DNA from: Rhizobium halophilum
GTDB lineage: Bacteria > Pseudomonadota > Alphaproteobacteria > Rhizobiales > Rhizobiaceae
DNA length: 64,000 bases
Direction of reading: 5' to 3'
NCBI RefSeq assembly: GCF_021648825.1
Contig: NZ_JAKJHS010000002.1
Coordinates: forward strand, 310,001-374,000
Made by a program: the position numbers and the translations under genes. Shown piece by piece: positions 30,990 through 43,058 of the stretch. The stretch's first letter is position 1; each line of letters opens with the position of its first letter. The notes beneath the pieces are model-generated. The model had not been told where the DNA came from, made no database searches, and saw only the letters and a program-made list of their open reading frames with translations.

Positions 30990-31484
30990 TCAGCCGGTGA
31001 GGAAATCCGCCAGGTACCAGAATGGAGAGTCATCGTCAGGCCGGTCGAGGATTGCTAGACCTGCCGTGGGGTAGCCCGTGGGTATAGTGCTGGCGCTCTC
31101 GTCGGCGCCAATCAGCTTCTCCAGGACTTCTTCGATCGATGGGTTGTGACCGACCAGCATTAGCGAAGCTAGGCCTGAGTTCTCGGCGACGATGTCGAGG
31201 TAGGTTTCTACAGGCGCGTTGTATAGTTCGTCGACGAACATCAGCGGAAGCGCCTCATCGAACGCTCTCTGGACGATTTCTGCGGTTTGCCGGCAGCGTA
31301 GGGCAGTCGAACTTATCATCCGTTCTGGGCGGTAGCCCCGACCCGCAGCCCGTCGTGCCACGGCATCGGCTTCCATGAAGCCCTCGGCGTCGAGAGGACG
31401 GCCGAAATCCCGCTCACCAGGCTGCGCCCAGGCCGATCTGGCGTGGCGCAGCAGATAGATGCGGGGAGAAGCACTGGGGACCAT
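30990..31484 (-). CDS. sixA: SixA family phosphohistidine phosphatase
   Basis: This 164-residue histidine phosphatase has LLRHARSAWAQPGERDFGRPL (in two blocks; RHG-type catalytic histidine), RMISSTALRCRQTAEIV and LMLVGHNPSIEEV with the second catalytic histidine. SixA enzymes dephosphorylate Hpt domains and the nitrogen phosphotransferase protein NPr. The first codon in frame at 31487 is TTG; the ATG at 31484 is the more likely start. It lies upstream of the ycjX-ycjF pair, 91 bases away. Confidence 0.85.
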   Translation of the reverse strand: MVPSASPRIYLLRHARSAWAQPGERDFGRPLDAEGFMEADAVARRAAGRGYRPERMISSTALRCRQTAEIVQRAFDEALPLMFVDELYNAPVETYLDIVAENSGLASLMLVGHNPSIEEVLEKLIGADESASTIPTGYPTAGLAILDRPDDDSPFWYLADFLTG

Positions 31485-31688
31485 CAACCTGCTGCCGGAG
31501 GGTTAGCTAGAGCGGATCGGTAGCGGGTTCACCGCAGCTGCGTCAACTACAACCATGGTTAGGGTTGTCATCTCTCGAAGGGGTAAGCCAATACCCCTCG
31601 AATCCACTGAAACAGAATAGAGATTAATTATAGCCCCTTAGCCTAATAATGTGACAGTTTTAAAATTGAGCTGCTGCGTCCAATAGAC

Positions 31689-31718
31689 TTGAAGGCGGGC
31701 GCGCGATTGGGATATAGA
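31689..31718 (+). promoter_or_regulatory. Putative sigma-70 type promoter of dksA
   Basis: TTGAAG at 31689-31694 and TATAGA at 31713-31718 are separated by 18 bases. The predicted transcript would start about seven bases later and leave a leader near 27 bases before the TTG start of dksA. This is pattern matching only. Confidence 0.45.
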
Positions 31719-31751
31719 GCCGGCCTTGAGATGTTCTTCGGGAGAATCGCG

Positions 31752-32171
31752 TTGAGTGAGAAGATCGATCTTAGCAATTATGTGCTCTCGGAAGACGATG
31801 AGTTCATGAATGCAAACCAGAAGGCTTATTTCCGCGCGAAGTTGGTCGCCTGGAAGAATGACATTTTGAGAGAAGCGCGCGAGACTTTGGACCATCTGGC
31901 CGAAGAAAGCGCCAATCATCCCGATCTTGCTGATAGGGCTTCCTCGGAAACCGACAGGGCCATTGAGCTGCGTGCTCGGGACCGGCAGCGAAAGTTGATC
32001 TCAAAGATCGACGCGGCCCTGCAGCGGATCGACGAAGGTACCTATGGTTACTGTGAAGAGACTGGCGAACCGATTGGTTTAAAGCGTCTGGACGCCCGCC
32101 CGATCGCAACTTTGTCGATCGAGGCGCAGGAGCGCCACGAGCGGCGTGAAAAGGTGTATCGGGACGAATAG
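31752..32171 (+). CDS. dksA: RNA polymerase-binding protein DksA
   Basis: DksA binds in the RNA polymerase secondary channel and, with ppGpp, adjusts rRNA and stress gene transcription. The 139-residue product carries the coiled-coil region (AYFRAKLVAWKNDILREARE, DRASSETDRAIELRARDRQR) and the C-terminal domain GTYGYCEETGEPIGLKRLDARP. Only one cysteine is left where E. coli DksA has four zinc ligands, as in other rhizobial DksA. The start is TTG 31752 (LSEKIDLSNYVL) with GGGAGA upstream; ATG-like alternatives upstream lie outside the conserved region. Confidence 0.92.
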   Translation: MSEKIDLSNYVLSEDDEFMNANQKAYFRAKLVAWKNDILREARETLDHLAEESANHPDLADRASSETDRAIELRARDRQRKLISKIDAALQRIDEGTYGYCEETGEPIGLKRLDARPIATLSIEAQERHERREKVYRDE

Positions 32172-32179
32172 GTAGTCTG

Positions 32180-32208
32180 AGGCGTGGGAGTTTCCGCGCC
32201 TTTTTCTT
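32180..32208 (+). terminator. Rho-independent terminator after dksA
   Basis: The stem AGGCGTGG/CCGCGCCT (one G-T wobble) across a GAGTTT loop is followed directly by TTTTTCTT. It lies nine bases after the dksA stop and before the convergent FliO-like gene. Confidence 0.85.
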
Positions 32209-32224
32209 ATGCCGAGCAGTTGGT

Positions 32225-33199
32225 TCACCTGTCGCGCGTGACCGACATTTCTCCAAAGATCCTCGCCATCTCGTTCTGGAGTGAGGGGTCCGGCGTAGCG
32301 CCTGTGAGCCGCGACCGCTCCGGATCCCGCTGTGGCGAGGAGCCTTCTGGGTCCAGCTCCCGACTTACGGAGCGGCTCGTCGGTTCTCGCGAAGCGAGAT
32401 TGTGCGCCATCTCCTCTTCAAGAACCCGTTCGAACTCGCTGCCGAGAGGTCTAGATCCTCTCTCTGCCACCGCTGCAGGAGGAGCGGATGGAACCGGTTC
32501 CGATGGTCCCTGAAAGACCCGGCTTCGCGCGGCATCCAGGATATCGGCGGCACCCTCGAGAATGGGTTCACGACGGATCTCCTGTTCGTGTGGAGATATG
32601 GGCATCGGCGCCGTAGGGGGCGGCATGGTCGCCGGACCAGGTCCCGCATTTATCGCCGATGGGGGGACAACAGGGAAGGGCAGTGGCGACGCGCCCTCGC
32701 TTCGTCGGCTGAAGCCCTCAGCCGATAGAGCTGGGATAGGCGGTGCTTCATCACGATCCGGCTGCGGACGTGCAGGTGCTGCCCGAGTGGCAGAGGAAGC
32801 TACATCGGTTCTGGCTTGAGGCCGTGGACTTCTGTGTTCCTGTGGACGGTTCCTTTCAGGACGCGGTGACTCGGTCGCCTCGCGAGGCGCTGCGGTTTCT
32901 GTCTTCACCAAGCCGGGAATGCCAGCCTCAATGACGATGTCGGTTGGCCCGCCAATCATGATCAGGTGTTCCACATCGTCGCGACGTACGAGGACGAGGC
33001 GCCGCCGGGTATCAACAGCAGCGGCATCGAGAACCTGCAGTCGCGGTTGACGGTTTCGCCCCCCGCGAATGAAGGGAGACGGCGCCCTCCGTTCGCGCAA
33101 CAGCCAAAGAACGCCAATGAGGCAGAGGAAGCCCACCCCGACTCCAAGAATTGCAACCAGCAGCCGACCGCCATAGTCGCTCATCAGTTGCTCCACCAT
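32225..33199 (-). CDS. FliO-like flagellar biosynthesis family protein
   Basis: The 324-residue product has an N-terminal membrane helix (LLVAILGVGVGFLCLIGVLW) and a short FliO-type domain (RLQVLDAAAVDTRRRLVLVR, VEHLIMIGGPTDIVIE). The rest, from about residue 100, is proline-, arginine- and serine-rich and probably disordered, followed by a C-terminal segment. In rhizobia such proteins are annotated FliO-like, but no other flagellar gene is in the window, so a flagellar role is uncertain. GGGAG precedes the ATG. It is divergent from cckA. Confidence 0.62.
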   Translation of the reverse strand: MVEQLMSDYGGRLLVAILGVGVGFLCLIGVLWLLRERRAPSPFIRGGRNRQPRLQVLDAAAVDTRRRLVLVRRDDVEHLIMIGGPTDIVIEAGIPGLVKTETAAPREATESPRPERNRPQEHRSPRPQARTDVASSATRAAPARPQPDRDEAPPIPALSAEGFSRRSEGASPLPFPVVPPSAINAGPGPATMPPPTAPMPISPHEQEIRREPILEGAADILDAARSRVFQGPSEPVPSAPPAAVAERGSRPLGSEFERVLEEEMAHNLASREPTSRSVSRELDPEGSSPQRDPERSRLTGATPDPSLQNEMARIFGEMSVTRDR

Positions 33200-33417
33200 C
33201 GCTCGTCGCTCCCGATTGACGCCTGATATTAAGGTGCTTCTTTTTTCACTGGAGGCAAGGTCTGGAGGTTTCGTAGCGGTGCATCGGTATGCACTATCCC
33301 AGCTTTTCTGCGGAGCGCCGCTTTTGGCATCATCCGCAACTTGCTAAGAGAGAATCGTGCGTTTACCGCCGGTTTCATGCGTTGCGCCTCGTGGGGCAAG
33401 CGAACAGTGAGGACTTG

Positions 33418-36021
33418 ATGACCAAGTTGCAGCAGGGGGGCAACTACGAGGCGCCGCTCGTCGATCGCGGAGCGCGAGGCGGAACCGTCCTTCGTATACT
33501 CCTCCTCGCTTTGGTGCTTATCGGCGTCGCCGTAGCCTTCGTGTTCTTCCAACACGTGTTGGACAACGAGCTTGTGCTGGGCCTGCTCGGCGTGCTCGCG
33601 ATGGTAGGGATTTTCTTCCTCGTGTCTTCGGCGATCGGCTTTGTCGAAGTCATGCCGCAGTCTCAATCAGATGAACTGGCGCGCAGCTTTCTGGCAAGCC
33701 ATCCTGACGGCATCCTCGTGACCGATAGCCGCGGCCGGATCATCTACGCCAACGCGGCGTATGGACGGCTGATTGGAGCGAACAAGAGCAGCAACGTGCA
33801 GCCGCTGGAGCCACTGCTTTCGCGCAATCGCGAGTCCAACGAGGCGCTGTACCGGTTGACGAATGGCTTGCGTGAAGGGCGCGAGGGCCATGAGGAATTC
33901 CGCCTGCCGCAGCCACTTGGTCGCAGCGGCACCAATGGCTCCGGCGCCCACTGGTATCGCCTGAAGGCGCGTCACCTGCATCCAGGCGAGCGCAAGAGCG
34001 GCCGATTTGACATATGGCAGCTGACCGATATCACTTCCGAGCGCGACGACCAGGAGCGGTTCTTCCGCGAGCTGCAGAACGCCATCGACTACCTCGATCA
34101 CGCGCCGGCCGGCTTCTTTTCCGCAGGCCGCAAGGGAGAAATCTTTTATATCAACGCGACCCTTGCGGAGTGGTTAGGGCTGGATCTGACAACGTTCGTG
34201 CCGCGGTCGATGACGATCAGCGACCTCGTCGCAGGCGAGGGCATGGCACTGATCCAGTCAGTACAAGCCGCGCCCGGGTTGCAGCGGACGGAGACGCTCG
34301 ATCTTGACCTGCGCCGCACCAACGGCCAGAGCCTGCCGGCGCGTCTCGTCCATTCGGTGACCTCGATGCGTGACGGGGCGCCGGGCGAGAGTCGGACGAT
34401 CGTGCTGAACCGGCCGAAAGGCGCGGAGGGCGACCAGTCGGCTTCTGCCATGCGCTTCACCCGCTTCTTCAACAACACGCCGATGGCGATCGCCTCTGTC
34501 GACGGCGACGGCAAGATCCTGCGCATCAACGCGCCGTTCCTGCGGCTGTTCGCCGGTGTGGTGTCACGCGACCAGGTGGAGGAGGCGGGTGCACATCTTG
34601 AGGCGATCGTGCATGAGACCGCACGCCCGCAACTGATGCACGCGCTCGCCGCTGCCAAGGACAGGCAGGGCGACATAACCCCGATCGACTGTCGCCACCC
34701 CGGCGACGAGAGCCGCTACGTGCGCTTCTACGTCAATGCCGTCATCGATGAGAGCGATGAGGCACCGGAGGAAGTGGCGATCGTCTATGCTGTCGAAACG
34801 ACCGAGCAGAAGGCGCTCGAGACGCAGATGGCGCAGACCCAGAAGATGAATGCCGTCGGGACGCTGGCGGGCGGGATCGCCCACGACTTCAACAACGTGC
34901 TGACTGCTATCCTGCTCTCCTCCGACCATCTGCTGCTACAGGCGCGTCCGTCGGATGCGAGCTTCGCCGATCTGATGGAGATCAAGCGGAACGCCAACCG
35001 CGCCGCGGTGCTCGTCCGCCAGCTGCTCGCTTTTTCGCGCAAGCAGACGATGCGGCCTGTGGTCCTCAACCTGACCGATGTCGTGGGCGACCTGCGCATG
35101 CTGGTCGACAGGCTGATTTCCGGCACCAATGTGAAGCTGGAGGTGGATTATGGCCGCGACCTGTGGACCGTGCGCACCGATCTTTCCCAGTTCGAGCAGG
35201 TGCTGATCAACCTGTGCGTCAACGCTCGCGACGCAATGCCGGAAGGCGGGACGCTGGTGATCAAGACCCGCAACGTCGCAGCCGACGAAACCTCCAACTT
35301 CCCGCAGGCCGACCTTCCGGCAGAGGATTTTGTCATGGTCGAGGTGTCCGACAGCGGCACTGGCATTCCGACGGAGATCATGGACAAGATCTTCGAGCCC
35401 TTCTTCACGACCAAGGAAGTGGGCAAGGGGACCGGCCTCGGCCTTTCGATGGTTTACGGCATCGTCAAGCAGTCGGGTGGCTATATCTACCCGGAGTCGG
35501 AAGTCGGCCGCGGCACGACCTTCCGCCTCTTCCTTCCGCGCCACATTCCCGAAGCGCCGGTGCTACAGGAAATGCAGCCGACACCGGATGCCGTTGCGCC
35601 AGCCGAAGTGGCCCAGACGGCGAAGTCGGAAGAACCGGTGGATCTGACTGGCAATTCTGCTGTGGTGCTGCTGGTCGAGGACGAGGAAGCCGTGCGCCGG
35701 GGTGGTAAGCGGATGCTGGAGACGCGCGGCTATACCGTCCACGAAGCGGGGTCCGGCGTCGAGGCGCTCGACATCATGGAAGAGCTGGAGGGCAAGGTCG
35801 ATATCGTCGTGTCCGACGTCGTGATGCCGGAGATGGACGGGCCGACGCTTCTCGGCGAACTGCGCAAGAACTACCCGGACCTGAAGTTCATCTTCGTCTC
35901 CGGCTATGCGGAAGACGCCTTCGCACGCAACCTGCCGGCCGACGCCAAGTTCGGCTTCCTGCCGAAACCCTTCTCACTGAAGCAGCTTGCAGTCGCGGTG
36001 CGGGAGATGCTGGACAACTAG
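33418..36021 (+). CDS. cckA: Hybrid sensor histidine kinase CckA
   Basis: CckA is the essential alphaproteobacterial cell-cycle kinase that feeds phosphate through ChpT to CtrA. The 867-residue product has two N-terminal membrane helices ([38 protein letters not shown]), PAS regions ([39 protein letters not shown]), the H box [16 protein letters not shown] with H489, the ATPase boxes ([46 protein letters not shown]), and a C-terminal receiver domain whose phosphoacceptor is D800 ([12 protein letters not shown]). I start at ATG 33418 after GAGGACTTG; the frame is open from 33289. Confidence 0.96.
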   Translation: MTKLQQGGNYEAPLVDRGARGGTVLRILLLALVLIGVAVAFVFFQHVLDNELVLGLLGVLAMVGIFFLVSSAIGFVEVMPQSQSDELARSFLASHPDGILVTDSRGRIIYANAAYGRLIGANKSSNVQPLEPLLSRNRESNEALYRLTNGLREGREGHEEFRLPQPLGRSGTNGSGAHWYRLKARHLHPGERKSGRFDIWQLTDITSERDDQERFFRELQNAIDYLDHAPAGFFSAGRKGEIFYINATLAEWLGLDLTTFVPRSMTISDLVAGEGMALIQSVQAAPGLQRTETLDLDLRRTNGQSLPARLVHSVTSMRDGAPGESRTIVLNRPKGAEGDQSASAMRFTRFFNNTPMAIASVDGDGKILRINAPFLRLFAGVVSRDQVEEAGAHLEAIVHETARPQLMHALAAAKDRQGDITPIDCRHPGDESRYVRFYVNAVIDESDEAPEEVAIVYAVETTEQKALETQMAQTQKMNAVGTLAGGIAHDFNNVLTAILLSSDHLLLQARPSDASFADLMEIKRNANRAAVLVRQLLAFSRKQTMRPVVLNLTDVVGDLRMLVDRLISGTNVKLEVDYGRDLWTVRTDLSQFEQVLINLCVNARDAMPEGGTLVIKTRNVAADETSNFPQADLPAEDFVMVEVSDSGTGIPTEIMDKIFEPFFTTKEVGKGTGLGLSMVYGIVKQSGGYIYPESEVGRGTTFRLFLPRHIPEAPVLQEMQPTPDAVAPAEVAQTAKSEEPVDLTGNSAVVLLVEDEEAVRRGGKRMLETRGYTVHEAGSGVEALDIMEELEGKVDIVVSDVVMPEMDGPTLLGELRKNYPDLKFIFVSGYAEDAFARNLPADAKFGFLPKPFSLKQLAVAVREMLDN

Positions 36022-36063
36022 GACCGGAGCCGCTGACACGGTCTGGTGCCTTTCTGCCGGCCC

Positions 36064-36954
36064 TCAGCCGCGGCGGGCGACGAGGATGCCGGCCAGCACG
36101 ATCGCGCCGCCGAGAGCCTGGAGCGGACCGACCGCTTCCGCCAGGATGATCCAGGCGAGGATCGCCGCTACGACCGGCTGCAAAAGCAAGGTGAGCGACG
36201 AGAAGGCGGCGGGAAGGAAGGCGAGCGCATAGGTAATCGCCACCTGGCCACCCGCATGGCTGATGAAGGCAAGGCCGAAGAGGATTGCCCAGCCATACAG
36301 CGTCGGCGGCAGGATGTTGCCTTCGAAGTAGAGCGCAAACGGAAGGATGGCGAGGGCTGCCGAGGCGGAGCTCCAGATCATGATCCGAACCGTGTCGAAC
36401 CGGCTGCGCAGCCGCCCGATAGCCAGGATATAGGAGGCGTAGAAAACGGCTGCGAGGGCCGCGACCGAATCGCCCGCAAGATGGCCGTCCGCCAGGGCAG
36501 CAGGTCCGCCCTTCAGCGTGACAACCCCGATGATTGCCAGAGCGAGACCGAGGAGGAAGATGCGCGTTACCACCGTCCGGAAGAGTAGAAATCCGATCAG
36601 GGTCACGAAGACAGGTGCCAGATTGGCGAGCAGCGTTGCATTGGCAACCGAGGTCATGTGGAGCGAGAGATGCCAGGCGACCAGATCGATCGCGAGGGCG
36701 AGCCCTGGAAGAATGAGGAGCAGGCAATCCCGGAGAGTGAGGCTTTGCCTTTCTACCAGCGCGGGCTTGAGGAGCGCCCACAAGGATAGAGGAATGAGCG
36801 CAAGCGCCAGCCGCCAGAAGCCGGTCGAGACGGGTCCGACTTCGGACAGACGAACGAAGATGGGCGAGGCGCCAATGGCGATGCCCCCGGCGATGAGCGC
36901 CACAAGCGCCGACCTCTGCTCCGGCACCCGGACCGTGTTGGAAAGTGCAGTCAA
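36064..36954 (-). CDS. EamA/DMT superfamily transporter
   Basis: The 296-residue protein has about 10 hydrophobic segments in two EamA halves (ALIAGGIAIGASPIFVRLSE; AALAAVFYASYILAIGRLR; QVAITYALAFLPAAFSSLTL). It is an inner-membrane permease of unknown substrate. The start is TTG 36954, with GGAGA about six bases upstream. It follows psuG by 35 bases in the same direction, so transport of pseudouridine-related compounds is possible but only inferred. Confidence 0.82.
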   Translation of the reverse strand: MTALSNTVRVPEQRSALVALIAGGIAIGASPIFVRLSEVGPVSTGFWRLALALIPLSLWALLKPALVERQSLTLRDCLLLILPGLALAIDLVAWHLSLHMTSVANATLLANLAPVFVTLIGFLLFRTVVTRIFLLGLALAIIGVVTLKGGPAALADGHLAGDSVAALAAVFYASYILAIGRLRSRFDTVRIMIWSSASAALAILPFALYFEGNILPPTLYGWAILFGLAFISHAGGQVAITYALAFLPAAFSSLTLLLQPVVAAILAWIILAEAVGPLQALGGAIVLAGILVARRG

Positions 36955-36989
36955 GGTGAGGTCTCCGGAGACTAGAAGAGGCAGGCCTA

Positions 36990-37919
36990 CTACAGGCGTT
37001 GGGACGTTAAGGCGACGGCAATTTCAGCCGCAAGCCGCGCATTGTTCTCGACGAGCGCGATGTTCGTCTTCAGGCTTCGCCCGCCGGTCTGATGGAAGAT
37101 GTGGTCGAGCAGGAAGGGTGTGACCGCCTTCGCTGCGATCTTCTGTTCCTCGGCGGCCTTCAACGCCACCTTGATGAAGCCTTCCATCTCGTCGCGGGCG
37201 ATTTCGTCCGGCGCCGGGACCGGATTGGCCACCAGGATGCCGCCGCGGATGCCTGCCGCCAGGCGTGCCGCCTCGAAATCCGCAATCTCCGACGCTGTCT
37301 CAACCGTCAGCGGACTCGGCAAGCCGGAAACGCGCGACCAGAAGGCCGGGAAGTCGGTGGAGCCGTAGGTGACGACAGGCACGCCGCGGGTTTCCAGCAC
37401 CTCGAGCGTCTTTGGAATGTCAAGGATCGCCTTGGCGCCGGCGCAGACGACGATGACATCCGTCTTCGCCAGTTCCTCGAGATCGGCGGAGATGTCGAAG
37501 CTCTGTTCGGCACCGCGATGGACGCCGCCGATGCCGCCGGTGGCAAAGACGCGGATGCCTGCAAGTGCTGCCGCGATCATCGTTGCCGCGACGGTTGTTG
37601 CGCCTGTACGGCCGTTGGCGAGCGCAAAGGCGAAGTCGGCGCGCGAGAGCTTCATGACGTCTTTCGCCTGGGCGAGCTTTTCGAGCTGCTCCGACTCCAG
37701 CCCCACATGCAGCGTGCCTTCGATGACCGCGATGGTGGCTGGAACCGCGCCGCCGTTGCGGATGATCGTCTCCACGCTGTGCGCCATCTCGATATTGCCC
37801 GGATAGGGCATGCCATGGGTGATGATGGTGGATTCGAGCGCGACGATCGGCGCGCCCTTCGTCCGGGCAGCCTCGACTTCGCGCGAGTAGATGATGGGGA
37901 GGGGAGGGCTGTTCGTCAT
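36990..37919 (-). CDS. psuG: Pseudouridine-5'-phosphate glycosidase
   Basis: The 309-residue enzyme splits pseudouridine 5'-phosphate into uracil and ribose 5-phosphate. Motifs of the PsuG family are clear: APIVALESTIITHGMPYP, TGIGGVHRGAEQSFDIS-type block (ATGGIGGVHRGAEQSFDISA), GAKAILDIPKTLEVLET, TYGSTDFPAFWSR and VANPVPAPDEI. GGAG lies seven bases upstream of the ATG. It follows the kinase gene by 21 bases; together they form a pseudouridine salvage pair. Confidence 0.95.
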   Translation of the reverse strand: MTNSPPLPIIYSREVEAARTKGAPIVALESTIITHGMPYPGNIEMAHSVETIIRNGGAVPATIAVIEGTLHVGLESEQLEKLAQAKDVMKLSRADFAFALANGRTGATTVAATMIAAALAGIRVFATGGIGGVHRGAEQSFDISADLEELAKTDVIVVCAGAKAILDIPKTLEVLETRGVPVVTYGSTDFPAFWSRVSGLPSPLTVETASEIADFEAARLAAGIRGGILVANPVPAPDEIARDEMEGFIKVALKAAEEQKIAAKAVTPFLLDHIFHQTGGRSLKTNIALVENNARLAAEIAVALTSQRL

Positions 37920-37940
37920 GTCTGTCTCCGTTCGCGTCTT

Positions 37941-38885
37941 TCACAACACCTTTTCGGACGTCCCCACAAGGGCTGCTTCCTGCTCCAGGGCCTCCAGCGA
38001 GAGGTCCGGAGCGACCGCATGCGGCGAGCGCAGGGTGATGCGGGAGGCTGCAATGCCGCGAGCAACGGCGTTTTCCAACGGGAGGCTACGCAAAAGGGCG
38101 TCGAGGGTCCCGGCGGCTAGAGCATCCCCGGCGCCGGTCACATCGGCGACCTCGGTGAGCGGTGGCGGCCTAAACGTGCAGGTTTCGCCATGAGAGTATG
38201 CCGCCAGTGGGCGCCCGCCATTGGTGACGACGGCGGCCTGCAGTTTGCGCTCCCGTAAGATGCTCGGCCACTCCTCGATCGCGGCAACGCGCTCGCCGGA
38301 CAGCGCTGCCGCTTCGGCGGCATTCATGAAAAGACAGGCGAGGTCGGGCAGGGCCTCACGGAAGCGCACGACCTTCGCGGGGGATATGGCGATACCAGCG
38401 ACAGGCACGCCCGCCTGTTTCGCCTGCGCAGCCAGCGCGGTCAGCGTCTCGGCGGGCAAGTTGGCGTCGCAGACGATCATGTCGGCCGTGGCAATCGCTT
38501 GCCGCAGGGTGCGCACGCGCAGCCGGCGCGGGCTGAAGAAGCGGTAGAGATCCATGTCCGCCAGAGCGATCACCAGATTGCCGTCGCGCTCCAGGATAGC
38601 GGTGTAGCTCGGGGTAGCACGGTCGAGAAAGACGAATGGTCGGTCAACGACGCCAGCAGCCTCCGCGGCCCGCGCAACCGCCTCTGCCGTTGCATCGCCG
38701 CCCCGCGGAGAAACCATGGTGACATCATGACCAAGGCGGGCGAGATTGCGAGCGACGTTGAAGCCGCCGCCGCCGATCTCCTCGATCCAGTGTCCGGGGT
38801 TGCTTGCGCCCATGGCGGTGTCGCCAGAGATGCGGCCCCGCCGATCAAGATGGGCGCCACCGAGGACGAGGATCTGCTTTCTCAT
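37941..38885 (-). CDS. psuK: PfkB family carbohydrate kinase, probable pseudouridine kinase
   Basis: The 314-residue product has PfkB signatures: the N-terminal GGAHLDRRGRI, IGGGGFNVARNLARLG (GG-type motif) and the C-terminal EVADVTGAGDALAAGTLDALL (catalytic aspartate in the GAGD loop). PfkB members phosphorylate sugars, and the adjacent psuG makes pseudouridine the likely substrate. The start ATG 38885 gives the usual KQILVLGGAH strand. The downstream gene psuG is 21 bases away. Confidence 0.87.
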   Translation of the reverse strand: MRKQILVLGGAHLDRRGRISGDTAMGASNPGHWIEEIGGGGFNVARNLARLGHDVTMVSPRGGDATAEAVARAAEAAGVVDRPFVFLDRATPSYTAILERDGNLVIALADMDLYRFFSPRRLRVRTLRQAIATADMIVCDANLPAETLTALAAQAKQAGVPVAGIAISPAKVVRFREALPDLACLFMNAAEAAALSGERVAAIEEWPSILRERKLQAAVVTNGGRPLAAYSHGETCTFRPPPLTEVADVTGAGDALAAGTLDALLRSLPLENAVARGIAASRITLRSPHAVAPDLSLEALEQEAALVGTSEKVL

Positions 38886-39042
38886 CGGCCAGCACCAGCG
38901 ATGGACGAAGAGGCTGTGATTCGAGCCAAAACTTTGCCCGTTGACTGCCCCTGCAGCGGCCGCACGCCGCCAGTTTTGCGAATGAAAACAGAAAGCGAAC
39001 GAAGGTAGGATTGATGAATATAATCAATCTTCGAGGGACATC

Positions 39043-39068
39043 TTGAATAATGAGAACAAAACATGTAC
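39043..39068 (+). promoter_or_regulatory. Putative LexA/SOS operator upstream of recA
   Basis: TTG-N11-CAA (39043-39059) matches exactly the motif described for the Rhizobium etli recA SOS box. It overlaps GAAC-N7-GTAC at 39054-39068, which is one mismatch from the alphaproteobacterial LexA consensus GAAC-N7-GAAC. The site is about 60-85 bases before the recA start codon, a plausible operator position. Confidence 0.65.
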
Positions 39069-39127
39069 ACGATCTTTATCGGTCGCTTCGTTGCCTGCGC
39101 GGCGTCAATAACCTAAAGGTGGGTCAG

Positions 39128-40213
39128 ATGGCACAGAATTCTTTGCGGCTTGTAGAGGAAAACACAGTGGATAAGAGCAAAGCGCTGGATGCGGCACTGT
39201 CGCAGATCGAACGGTCCTTCGGCAAGGGATCGATCATGAAGCTCGGCTCGAAGGACAACGTGGTCGAGATCGAAACCGTTTCAACCGGATCTCTCAGCCT
39301 CGACATCGCGCTTGGCATCGGCGGCCTTCCAAAGGGCCGTATTATCGAGATCTATGGTCCCGAAAGCTCGGGCAAGACGACGCTGGCGCTGCAGACGATT
39401 GCAGAAGCTCAGAAGAATGGCGGCATCTGCGCCTTCGTGGACGCCGAGCATGCACTGGATCCCGTCTATGCCCGCAAGCTCGGCGTGGATCTGGAAAACC
39501 TGCTGATCTCGCAGCCTGACACGGGCGAACAGGCGCTGGAAATCACGGACACCTTGGTCCGTTCCGGCGCAATCGACGTGCTCGTGGTCGACTCGGTCGC
39601 CGCGCTGACGCCGCGGGCCGAAATCGAGGGCGAGATGGGCGACAGCCTGCCGGGCCTCCAGGCCCGCCTGATGAGCCAGGCGCTGCGCAAGCTGACCGCG
39701 TCGATTTCCAAGTCGAAGACGATGGTGATCTTCATCAACCAGATCCGCATGAAGATCGGCGTGATGTTCGGTTCGCCGGAAACCACGACCGGGGGCAATG
39801 CGCTCAAGTTCTACGCCTCTGTCCGCCTCGACATTCGCCGCATCGGCTCCGTCAAGGAGCGCGAGGAGGTTGTCGGCAACCAGACCCGCGTCAAGGTCGT
39901 CAAGAACAAGATGGCGCCGCCCTTCAAGCAGGTGGAATTCGACATCATGTACGGCGAAGGCGTGTCGAAGACGGGCGAACTGGTGGACCTGGGCGTGAAG
40001 GCCGGGATCGTCGAGAAGTCTGGGGCCTGGTTCTCCTACAACAGTCAGCGTCTCGGCCAGGGTCGCGAGAACGCCAAGACGTTTCTTCGCGAAAACCCAG
40101 AAGTTGCACGCGAGATCGAAATGGCGCTGCGGCAGAACGCCGGGCTCATCGCCGACCGCCTGTTGGAAAACGGCGGGCCCGAAGCGCAGGAAGGCGGGGA
40201 CGACGACCTGTAG
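39128..40213 (+). CDS. recA: Recombinase RecA
   Basis: The 361-residue protein has [30 protein letters not shown], the Walker [33 protein letters not shown] (in two blocks), [17 protein letters not shown] and the C-terminal acidic tail GGDDDL. It drives homologous recombination and the SOS response. ATG 39128 has AGGTGG just upstream; the frame is open from 39050 but the upstream part is not conserved. A putative SOS box precedes it. Confidence 0.98.
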   Translation: MAQNSLRLVEENTVDKSKALDAALSQIERSFGKGSIMKLGSKDNVVEIETVSTGSLSLDIALGIGGLPKGRIIEIYGPESSGKTTLALQTIAEAQKNGGICAFVDAEHALDPVYARKLGVDLENLLISQPDTGEQALEITDTLVRSGAIDVLVVDSVAALTPRAEIEGEMGDSLPGLQARLMSQALRKLTASISKSKTMVIFINQIRMKIGVMFGSPETTTGGNALKFYASVRLDIRRIGSVKEREEVVGNQTRVKVVKNKMAPPFKQVEFDIMYGEGVSKTGELVDLGVKAGIVEKSGAWFSYNSQRLGQGRENAKTFLRENPEVAREIEMALRQNAGLIADRLLENGGPEAQEGGDDDL

Positions 40214-40239
40214 TCCTGATATCGCTATCGTCAGTTCTT

Positions 40240-40274
40240 GACCGGCCGCCATCTGCAAAGATGCGCGGCCGGTT
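40240..40274 (+). terminator. Possible hairpin terminator after recA
   Basis: ACCGGCCGC at 40241-40249 pairs with GCGGCCGGT at 40265-40273 across a 15-base loop. The following sequence, TCTGCGTTTGG, has few T residues, so intrinsic termination is uncertain. Confidence 0.5.
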
Positions 40275-40364
40275 CTGCGTTTGGCTGGACAGTCTCCGGT
40301 GCGGGCGATAAAAGCCACTGGTTTTCAAATGACGGAACCGCATCAGCGGAACAAAGGGCGTAGC

Positions 40365-43025
<2,661 letters not shown>

Positions 43026-43058
43026 CACGGGCGGCTCGTCCAGGAGCTTGGAGACGGT

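Noticed and set aside
37092..38120. 342-codon open frame antisense to psuG and psuK
   Set aside because: Both genes on the opposite strand have clear family motifs; this frame has none.
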